From Rhizopus sp. PT2906 (taxonomy: Eukaryota > Mucoromycota > Mucoromycetes > Mucorales > Rhizopodaceae): a DNA stretch of 64,000 bases. Shown piece by piece: positions 56,494 to 64,000 of the stretch; position 1 is the first letter of the stretch, and each line of letters begins with the position of its first letter. The translations under genes and the position numbers were made by a program. The notes under the pieces were generated by a model. It had not been told where the DNA came from. It did not search any database and saw only the letters and a list, made by a program, of their open reading frames with translations. The stretch covers positions 186,001 through 250,000 of the forward strand of contig JAMYHX010000003.1 in the NCBI GenBank assembly GCA_025529335.1, written 5' to 3'.

Positions 56494-58869
56494 ATGTCAG
56501 AACAGAAACGTCAACGTGTGAGCAAGGCTTGGTACTTTAATAATTAGCTAATAGAGCTTTATTCTAACTGTTCTTTAGTGAACCTTGTCGACGTAAGAAA
56601 GTGAAATGTGACGGAAGAACACCCAGTTGCGGCAACTGCGACATTACGGGATCAGTTTGCCATTACAAAGACTCTGCTAGGAAGGTAGAGTATATCAAAT
56701 AAAAAGGGAATTTCAACTTACAATTCATCAGAGGGGCCCACCTAAAGGTTATATCGAAGCGATCGAAGGACGATTACATCGATTGGAGGCCTTGCTGGGA
56801 AGTATCATACAAGAAGATGATCCAAGATCACAAGCTATTTTGGCAGAAATAAATGCGCCCATCGAAACAGCTTACGGTGAGCTCGTAAGGCCTCGCCCGA
56901 TATCTGAAATTGAGAGTATTCCGAACACAGTGAACAGTAGCAATAGCAGCAGTAACAATAACAGCAGGGAAGATGAAAATGCCAATGATAACCTAGGCAA
57001 CCTATCTATTGATGAAAGTGGTCAATTGCGGTACTATGGTAAATCATCAGGATTTTATATGCTTCGTGGTAGCAAAAACTTTCAGAATGGAGCGTTTCAC
57101 TTCAACTCTAGAGGATATCGTTCAGGAGAAACAAAGCACCCACTTGTTGTTGACCCCTATGAACTTCCACCATCCGATCTCTCTAAGCATCTATTGGACT
57201 TATATTTTACGCATTTCTATCCGCTCTTACCACTCTTGCATAAGGATACATTCTTGACAGCTCTTGAAAGCGAAGATAACGACAAGAAACCGCCTCACTT
57301 GCTATTAAACGCAATTTACGCTGTTGCTTCACGTATTTCTCCCGATGCTAGAGTAAGATCAGATCCGGATCAGAGAGATACAGCAGGGGATATATTTTTA
57401 GAAAAAGCAAGGATATTACTGGACCATGAATGGGATGACTACAAGGTGTCTACAGTACAATCATTACTGTTGCTAAGTAGTCATCAGAATGGTGCATTAA
57501 AGAATATCCGAGGCTGGCTATATAGCGGTTTGGTAAAAGAGAATATTTGAAAAAGTTTGCTTAATGAGCTAACATACTTTTTAAAATACAGGCTTTTAGA
57601 ATGTGCCAAAATTTGGGATTAAATCGGAATTGTGATTCATGGAATCTATCAGATGCAGAAAAAGAAGAAAGAAAACGTGTATTTTACTGCTCCTTTGTCA
57701 TTGATCGTCTAAGTTGTGCCATGCACGGACGAGCGCCCATGATTGATGATCGTGATTATGATACACCATATCCTTCTGAGGTTGATAAGGATGATGAGCA
57801 TAATAAGCCAACCATTATGGATAATTTTCATCAGCTAATCAAACTCTGTGAAATTTTGGGAGAAGTTCTATGTCAGCTATACATGGTCAAGGGAAGAAGA
57901 CATCTAGCAACACTGGCATCGCCCGACAGTGTGATTTCAAAACTGGATCGTGCACTTAATAATTGGATGTCCAAACTTCCTCCTAGTGTCCAATACAAAC
58001 CACCAAACACACGAATGGCCGAAAAGTCAACCCCACCCAAGTTGGAACTGTGTCAAACGCACATGCTATTCTATACAACACTCATACTATTGCATCGACC
58101 CTTTATTCCAGGGCCTAACCAGCGGGCAACGCCTTCAGTATTTCCTTCAGCTTCCATTTGTACGTTTGCAGCCAACAAAATTTTGGATATTGTTGAATGC
58201 TTGATGGCCGATGGACGATTGAAAAACATAAACAACTACACGCTTTATTTCATGTTTACTGCAGGCATCATATTCATCAATGATGCATCATCAAACGATC
58301 CCGAATTTGCGTTTGAAGCCAAAGTGAATGTGAACAAGATCATAAGGGCTATGGATGAGGTTGAGGCAACATGGATCACCTCCGCACGTCATTGTAATAT
58401 TCTTGGAGAGCTAGCAGGTTTACGTGATATCAACTTGGAAAACGTAGGAGAAGGATTTGATCGTCAGGCGATCAAGAATCAATCATTGCAAACCAAGAAG
58501 GCACCTTCCATTGCGGTACCAAATTCACCTGAACTTCAGTCTGAGGTTCCGTCTTTGGAGTTGTTTAGAAACCCCTTGGATGCACAGAATCCTGCAGAGC
58601 AGCGCTTTCCTGAGTATCTGACACAATATGCAAACACATCTTCATTTCAAACTGATTCACCAAGTAGTCAGTCATTAAATCAAAGTATAGAGTATAATAT
58701 GAACAATACATATCCTAGCGGTGATCGTACGTTCAATGCTATTGGAACAGCCTTTTGGGATATACCAATGTCATTTGATATTGATCAATGGAATAGCTAC
58801 TTTAGCAATCAAAATTATAGAACACAAAGCAGCATAAATGAAGAAAACAATGACACACAAATCATGTAG
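56494..58869 (+). CDS. Zn2Cys6 (Gal4-type) transcription factor with fungal-specific middle domain
   Basis: Four exons: 56494-56531, 56579-56684, 56732-57532, 57592-58869; 740 residues. The binuclear zinc cluster spans exons 1-2: KACEPCRRKKVKCDG, then CGNCDITGSVCHY, giving all six Cys; the first Cys codon is split by the intron. A short linker (RGPPKGYIEAIEGRL) leads into a leucine-rich dimerisation helix (HRLEALLGSI). A Ser/Asn-rich patch is followed by the Fungal_trans middle domain: LYFTHFYPLLPLLHKDTF, ARILLDHEWDDYKVSTVQSL, GLAFRMCQNLGLNR and KRVFYCSFVIDRLSCAMHGR. The C-terminus is Asn/Ser/Gln-rich. It resembles XlnR/RAG1-like regulators of carbon metabolism in general layout, but the target pathway cannot be stated. 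Confidence 0.92.
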
Positions 58870-59041
58870 CATAATGAGGTTATCGATTTGCCTTATATCC
58901 TGCTGTGTACACTATTGCATCTATGTATTTAATTTAATCATTTCCTCCCCCTCTTTTCTCTTTATTTTGTTTAGTAAATAAATTTACTTTTGAATTTGTA
59001 CTTTAATGCTATATGCTTTCTTTCATTCCCTTTGATAACAT

Positions 59042-59584
59042 TTATTGAGAAAAATAGGCTTGCCAAAGGCGAAACCATACCAGGGCAGAAAGTGTCCCTA
59101 AAATTGTACCAGCCATTACTTGAGAAACTGTATGATGTCCTAGCTGTACTCGTGACCAAATGACGCCAAGAGAAAAGGTGCTCAACAAAGCGGCTAAGAC
59201 GCTTGCAGATAACCCAAACAGACGGAAATGCTCGGGTAGTATGGAGGACATGGTGACTAGTTGAAAATAGGCAGCAAAGAAACTTATTGCTTGGGAGTGT
59301 GAAGAAGGCATACCATAGGATGTCTTCTTTTTATTGTCCAGTTTATATGAGTCTGGCCTTGGTTGCTTGATGGTGTGCTTTAGAACCTTTGCTTCTAATG
59401 TAGTCAAGATGGCACCAATAACAAAGTAGATCAAATGGAACGAGCGAAAATAAAGGATGGCTAATGACACCGATGCTATTGTAATTTCCCGTGTCTTTAA
59501 AGATAAGGATCAGTTCTATTCTACTTTATGTGCAACAGATATTTATATATTTACATAGGCTAATACGTATAATAGCATCTTCAT
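59042..59584 (-). CDS. PAP2-family phosphatase (dolichyldiphosphatase/LPP-epsilon-like)
   Basis: Two exons: 59555-59584 and 59042-59494; 160 residues, short for the family. The three PAP2 motifs are present: KHTIKQPRP, MPSSHSQ and SRVQLGHHTVSQV. The two active-site His are in PSSH and GHH. There are four to five hydrophobic segments. The spacing and GMPSSHSQAISFF resemble membrane dolichyldiphosphatases and plant LPP-epsilon, which recycle dolichyl pyrophosphate or dephosphorylate phosphatidate. The N-terminus is the weak point: the first exon codes only ten residues (MKMLLYVLAY), preceded in frame by a TAA. The usual N-terminal THVxY region of yeast Cax4 is missing, so either it is a shorter family member or an upstream exon was missed. 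Confidence 0.75.
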
Positions 59585-59919
59585 TTACAAGTTCAAGAGA
59601 TGTCAATCTGTGTGCTGTTCCTGAAAGTTTCTGCGGTGTGACTATTGCTTGCTGCAGCCAACATGCTCTGTCAATTAACATGTTTGTAAAGTAATTCAAT
59701 TGGCCATTCTTTTTCAAGTGGAACAATTGATTGCATAATTCATGTTCATTCTCTTGTTACTCACTACAGGGTATAATTTTTATAAAAGAGAGTTCAGATA
59801 ATGGCGGGTATAAATGTAATTCTATTGGTCACAATTTGTAGAACAACGAATACTGATAAAAAGTGAACTCAGGTATTTCTTTCTCTCTTCTTTTTCTTTT
59901 TATCATTGCAAAAATAAAG
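59585..59919. other. intergenic between divergent genes
   Basis: 335 bp separating the PAP2 gene (minus) from the allantoicase/ureidoglycolate-lyase gene (plus). TATAAAAG at 59780-59787 is a plausible TATA box for the plus-strand gene. No ORF is credible. Confidence 0.45.
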
Positions 59920-61125
59920 ATGTCCTTTTTAGAATACAAACAATTGGAGCATCAAGAGTTTATCGAATCAGATCTGAGTCAAAAGTCCGGTAAGCATAAG
60001 CAAAGAAAAAAAGGCTTTAAAGTAAAAAGAGACTTATATACTCCGCTATAGATGTTGCTAACATTGCCTATGGCTCTTCTATTGCTGTTGTTACTAATGA
60101 TGTTTATGATTCCGCTTTTAGGATCATTAAAGCACACCCACCTAAAGATACAAAGGAAAAACGTAAGCAATCTCTTGCTGGGCCAATTTAGATTATTAAT
60201 AAATTTCATAGCACCTTCACTTAAAGATGGATGGGAGGTCAACATTGGAAGCGATAAAGCAGCACACGTATGTACCATCAGATTGGGTCATCCAAGCAAT
60301 ATCTCTGGATTTGATATAGATACTAGCTATTTCCATACAACAGAGAGCTTCATTGTATCTGTAGAGTGCGCATACCAGCCTACAGACAGCATTGAGGCAG
60401 ATCACGTTCAATGGATCAAAATCTTGGACAAGGTGAAACTTTCATCTTCTTCACACAATTTCTTTGAATTAAAAAAGCCAAGCTCGATAATATCTCATAT
60501 TCGTATTTATGCCCATTCTAATGGTGGTATCGCTCGCTTCCACGCTTATAGCCAAAGCACCCACCCTTTACCTAATGCTGAACCATCGGTTATTACCGCT
60601 CGACCACTCACAACTGAAGATTACGCACCTTATGGAGACGTGATCCATACTCCTGGGGCACGTAGTATGACTGGTGCAAATCAAGGTACAGCATCCAAGT
60701 ATCATCACGTGGCCCAAGTAAACAACCTGTTCCCAAGAGGCGATGGCAAGATGAACCTTTGCATCTTTCGTTGCAAGCCTACAGAGGATCTTCCGTTTAC
60801 AGTCAAGCTACTTGAGCGTCATCCTTATTCAACTCAAGCATTTATTCCCATGACAAATGGTGGAACCCGTGGATATTTGGTTGTAGTTGCTCTGAATGGC
60901 ATAGATGATCGTCCAGACCTGTCTACAATCAAGGCATTTATTGCCACTTCAACGCAAGGTATTAATTACCGCCAAGGCGTTTGGCATCATCCGATGATTG
61001 CACTGGATTGTATAACAGATTTTGCTGTTATTGTACATGAAAGTGGGGTACCAGAAGATGACTGTAATGAAGTCAATGTACCACACGTAGTGGTTCGAGT
61101 TCCTGGATTTCAAGCAAATTTGTAA
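59920..61125 (+). CDS. single-repeat allantoicase fused to ureidoglycolate lyase
   Basis: Three exons: 59920-59989, 60052-60162, 60212-61125; 364 residues. Residues 1 to about 190 match one allantoicase repeat: SDVANIAYGSSIVAVTNDVY, KDGWEVNIGSDKAAH, CTIRLGHPSNISGFDIDTSY, VQWIKILDKVKL and HIRIYAHSNGGIARFHAY. Residues about 195-364 match AllA-type ureidoglycolate lyase: LTTEDYAPYGDVIHTPG, NLCIFRCKP, LLERHPYSTQAFIPM and the metal-site region QGVWHHPMIALD. Both steps lie in purine breakdown: allantoate to ureidoglycolate, then to glyoxylate and urea. Normal allantoicase has two such repeats (about 330-350 residues). Only one is here, and the usual DGWETRRKR motif is changed. The allantoicase half may be non-catalytic or need to dimerise. 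The lyase half looks intact. Confidence 0.85.
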
Positions 61126-62573
61126 TAAAATAAGGAATAAAAGTTTAAGCGAATATATAAATTAATTGAGAAGAGTGATAGTATATTGATCGACAGTGTG
61201 GGCATCCATATGATACTATAAATAAGTCATATATCCCAAGGATAAGGCACAATCAAGTGTTATAAAGGTCATTTATATGACGTAAAAGAATGTATGGCTT
61301 ATCATTATGTTTTTAAGTTAAAACCCTTTGTAATGTAATAAAAAAAGTAATTCATAAAATAAACGCAGGAGATAAAAAAAAAAAGTTATTTAAAAATGGA
61401 TCTCCTTACATATAAAGCAAAACCCTTAGGGTTCTGAAGCTTACATATGTTGAAGTATTACATTTTAATTAATTCTTTGATCTTTATTAAAAGTGTTGCT
61501 TAATTCAAATTATTCTTTCTCTTATTTTTAACTGTAAGTGGTAAACCCTTTCTGTCGTTCACCATTAGAAGACCTATTTAATATCAATTTAATCTTTTCA
61601 AGTTTATACGAATAATTAGATATATGTCTGGCTTTTACTTTTTATTTGCTAGGTTAGTTTACACTCCTTTATTTCATATTTTATATGAAATAAGTTAAAA
61701 ATGATTCGCAGGACTATTCTCCACGTTTAAAGGAGCCTTTTTGTAAACTAAGGAGTTCCTTCCCTATTAACTTTTTTTTAGAAAAGATAAGTGCAGTTAT
61801 ATTTATAGTGAAGAGAATGACCTTGTTACACAATTCAGGGTCTACGTGAAACATGGATACGGTTGCATAGAGACAAAAGGTTAGTAACCTTTCAATGAAC
61901 AATGAAAAGACTACTTTTTATTATTTCTGTTTTAACCAATAGTCTATCCTAGTTATTGTATAAACTGAAAATAAGGAGTAGAAAGATGTAGTCATGGCAC
62001 ATGTGTTTAGGAGTTTTCTCTCTTTTTCTTTATTTTGTTTACTTACTTTGCATAGAAGTAGTCAGCACTTGACATATTTTTGTCATTTGGGTTACGCCCA
62101 TTTTTGATTAAGCAAGAAATAAATAAAGAAGAGAGAGAAAAAGAGAGATCTAATGGTGCCTCAAATTGTGTTGCCACATGTGTATATCTCTGAAATTGAG
62201 GAGATGGTTCATAATAGGAGTGTATGTGCGTGGGTGTTGGGCAGTGGATGTAAATGTATATCAGGTCGTATATAGTCCCTTTTAGAATCAACCATTATTG
62301 TTTTATGCTATAGATGTATATATATACATAAGCATACCCCCTAAAAGAAAAAGAGAACAATAGCTTTGCCACTCCCCTTAAACAAAAGATATTATACTAG
62401 GTGCCTTTTTTTATTTCTTTTTCTTTTTTGTCTCTCTCCATTCTTTTTATTTATAATTCAACCCCATTTACCTTCATTTCAAGTATATCCATTCATTTTA
62501 ATTCTATCCTTTATGATGTTTAATGCAATTTATCGTTTAAGGTTAGACAAACAAAATGAGAAAGTTATATAAG
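61126..62573. other. intergenic, 1.45 kb, no gene seen
   Basis: AT-rich DNA after the allantoicase-fusion gene. Small ORFs (61714-61902, 62043-62291, 62366-62572) look random. The missing first exon and promoter of the next gene should lie in the last part, but I could not place them. Confidence 0.45.
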
Positions 62574-63734
62574 ATAACTCATATCGATATAGAATCTCGA
62601 TCAAAGACAATTCTCGGACATTTCCAATCCATTTGTATACACTGAAAGATAAAGAGCCTTCTTTTAATGACCTTGTAAAAAAAATACAGCGTATTGTTCA
62701 AGTAAGCAAAAGATATGCTTTGTATGTGGGATCCTTCTAAACGGACTGATAGGATATCAACTTGAATGATTACCAGCTTATAATGAATAACAATGTAGCA
62801 GTATATGACAATGTTACTTTAAAAAACGCATTACAATACTCATCTGATCAACAAACATTAAACATCACACTTTGTCATAGGCCAAGCAGTTTCATGATTG
62901 ACAGTTTAGGTAATAGACTTCAAGTTGTATAGTTGTCCTGTTTCTAATTATAAACATTCAGGTGTGCATCAGTCCAGTCAGCCAAAATCTATGGACCAAG
63001 TGCCGGTTATTAAACCGACAGTACTTCGCTGGACACCTACCATTTTCCCTTCCAATGTAAAGCCAAATAACAGTGATGATGATGATAGCTACACAGACGA
63101 TCGCAAAGATTCTGGTATCTCATTGGATGAACCTCTTCGTAAAAAGCAACGTGTCATGTCGGCAGATCACCCTAGAAAGTTACCAGATCCCTCAAGCACT
63201 TCACCTTTACTTAGCAGTCGAAAGAATAGCCATACATTTATTGATACATACAGTCTACATCCCCTTGATGTCAAACGTAGACCATCTACAGCTCCTTCTT
63301 CACCTCCTCTATCACCTTATCTACTAACGTTACCTGCCATATCCTCCATCACTTCTCAGCATGATTTGGAACAAAAGCAGCAATTAGCTCCTATTGCCTA
63401 TCATCCTCATAGAGCATCATTCAATGAAATCATCCTGCGAAAAGAACCAGAAGAGGCCAAGCCAACAGCCAAGCGTACACGACATTCTACTTCTTCAATT
63501 CACACATCAACTGGTCTCTTTCTATGTGAGCATGTGTCTGACAAAGGAAAACTATGTGGACAGACGTTTCGAAGATCGTATGATCTCTCTCGTCATCAAA
63601 CAATTCATTTAGAAAATAGACCATTCTGTTACTGTGATGTCTGTGGCAAAAGATTTACAAGAATGGATGCACTACGTAGGCATGAAAGAGTTCAGGGGCA
63701 TTCAGCAAGGCAACAACAGCGCGCTAAAGTGTAA
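62574..63734 (+). CDS. C2H2 zinc-finger transcription factor (5' end unresolved)
   Basis: Three exons are solid: about 62574-62701, 62753-62909 and 62962-63734. The frame at the 5' side is blocked by a TAA at 62570-62572, so a short upstream exon with the start codon must exist; I could not place it uniquely. The N-terminal part (YRYRISIKDNSRTFPIHLYT, NDLVKKIQRIVQ) is compact. The middle is Ser/Pro-rich and disordered (DDRKDSGISLDEPLRKKQR). The C-terminus carries two C2H2 fingers: FLCEHVSDKGKLCGQTF...SRHQTIH, and FCYCDVCGKRFTRMDALRRH ending VQGH, followed by an Arg/Gln tail. The first finger has a widened Cys-Cys spacing. DNA target unknown. Confidence 0.75.
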
Positions 63735-63951
63735 TATTGAACTCCTTAAAAAAACATTAACAATCATTAATCATGAAATATTAATAAATATCATCTATTC
63801 TCTCCTTTAACCATCTTTTTTTTTATATATCTCCTTTGAATATCTCCTTGACTTTTCTCTAATTCTCCTTGTTTATAGTGTCGACATCAAAAAATGTGCT
63901 TTTTCTTTTTCTCTTTTTTTTTTTTTTTTTTCCTCTTTTTATTTAATAAAT

Positions 63952-64000
63952 TTAACGTCTGCCTCTGCCACGCGCAGATCCACGTCCACCACGTAAAGCA
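63952..64000 (-). CDS. C-terminal end of an RG-rich protein (partial)
   Basis: On the minus strand the frame reads in from the window edge as ALRGGRGSARGRGRR and stops at 63952-63954. Only 15 residues are visible. RG/GR-rich ends of this kind occur on Sm-D1/Sm-D3 snRNP proteins, GAR1 and related RNA-binding proteins and are sites of arginine methylation. The body of the gene is outside the window, so the family is not decided. A T-run (63913-63931) lies just beyond the stop. Confidence 0.6.
   Translation of the reverse strand, partial: ALRGGRGSARGRGRR

Noticed and set aside
61714..62572. Three small ORFs before the C2H2 gene
   Set aside because: Poly-Phe/Leu and Lys-rich translations typical of AT-rich non-coding DNA. 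None joins the solid exon at 62574 in frame with a clean splice.
1..64000. CRISPR array, biosynthetic cluster, rRNA genes or defence island
   Set aside because: Looked for regular spaced repeats, neighbouring NRPS/PKS/terpene genes, 5S or larger rRNA, and clustered immunity genes. None is visible; gene content is ordinary fungal housekeeping with one small transposon patch.

Overview
The window is nuclear DNA from a filamentous fungus. It is AT-rich, and nearly every gene is interrupted by introns of about 45-60 nt with GTAAGT-like donors and [T/C]AG acceptors. The gene content is fungal: a SIN3 corepressor, KRE2/MNT1-type mannosyltransferase, Zn2Cys6 and SFP1-like regulators, an alpha-arrestin, VAC14 and VPS25. 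An ITFG2 (KICSTOR) homologue and the gene style suggest an early-diverging lineage, most likely Mucoromycota/Mucorales. That placement is inference; no rRNA or other marker gene is in the window. Exons were assembled by hand. Every join given keeps the reading frame, but none has transcript support.

Region by region. 1-7.0 kb: the 3' part of an alpha-arrestin, a P450-less fatty-acid dioxygenase, and a REX1-type RNA exonuclease. 8.3-18.7 kb: a 12-exon CLC chloride channel/antiporter carrying an in-frame TGA, VPS25 (ESCRT-II) and aminopeptidase P converging with 10 bp between them, and a 9-exon SIN3. 18.7-22.5 kb: a gene-free stretch holding a tRNA-Gly(CCC)-like fragment. 22.5-31.4 kb: a TMEM209-like membrane protein, an ITFG2 homologue, MsrA (all minus), then VAC14 (plus). 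31.4-35.1 kb: an accessory patch with a possible PD-(D/E)XK-type orphan ORF and a decayed DD34E (Tc1/IS630-type) transposase. 35.3-39.4 kb: an 18-exon Rho GEF. 41.4-45.4 kb: a GT15 mannosyltransferase, a small unknown protein, MsrB, ribosomal protein uS10 and tRNA-Ile(AAU). 45.4-48.4 kb: a gene-free AT-rich stretch with two primer-binding-site-like sequences that fit that same tRNA-Ile. 48.5-54.5 kb: a metaxin/SAM37-like protein, a FAF2/UBXD8-like UBX protein, ribosomal protein P2 and an SFP1-like zinc-finger factor whose first coding exon is only the ATG. 55.2-64 kb: a proline-rich membrane protein, a Zn2Cys6 regulator, a PAP2 phosphatase, an allantoicase/ureidoglycolate-lyase fusion, a C2H2 factor, and the RG-rich end of a minus-strand gene.

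The genes are mostly independent housekeeping loci. Loose themes are methionine-sulfoxide repair (MsrA, MsrB), endolysosomal traffic and TOR-type nutrient signalling (arrestin, VPS25, VAC14, ITFG2), translation (uS10, P2, the SFP1-like factor, tRNA-Ile) and purine nitrogen salvage. I see no gene cluster, CRISPR array, defence island or clearly new multi-gene system. The best leads are the tRNA-Ile-matched primer-binding sites, the half-allantoicase fusion, the nonsense codon in the CLC gene, and the KICSTOR-type gene.
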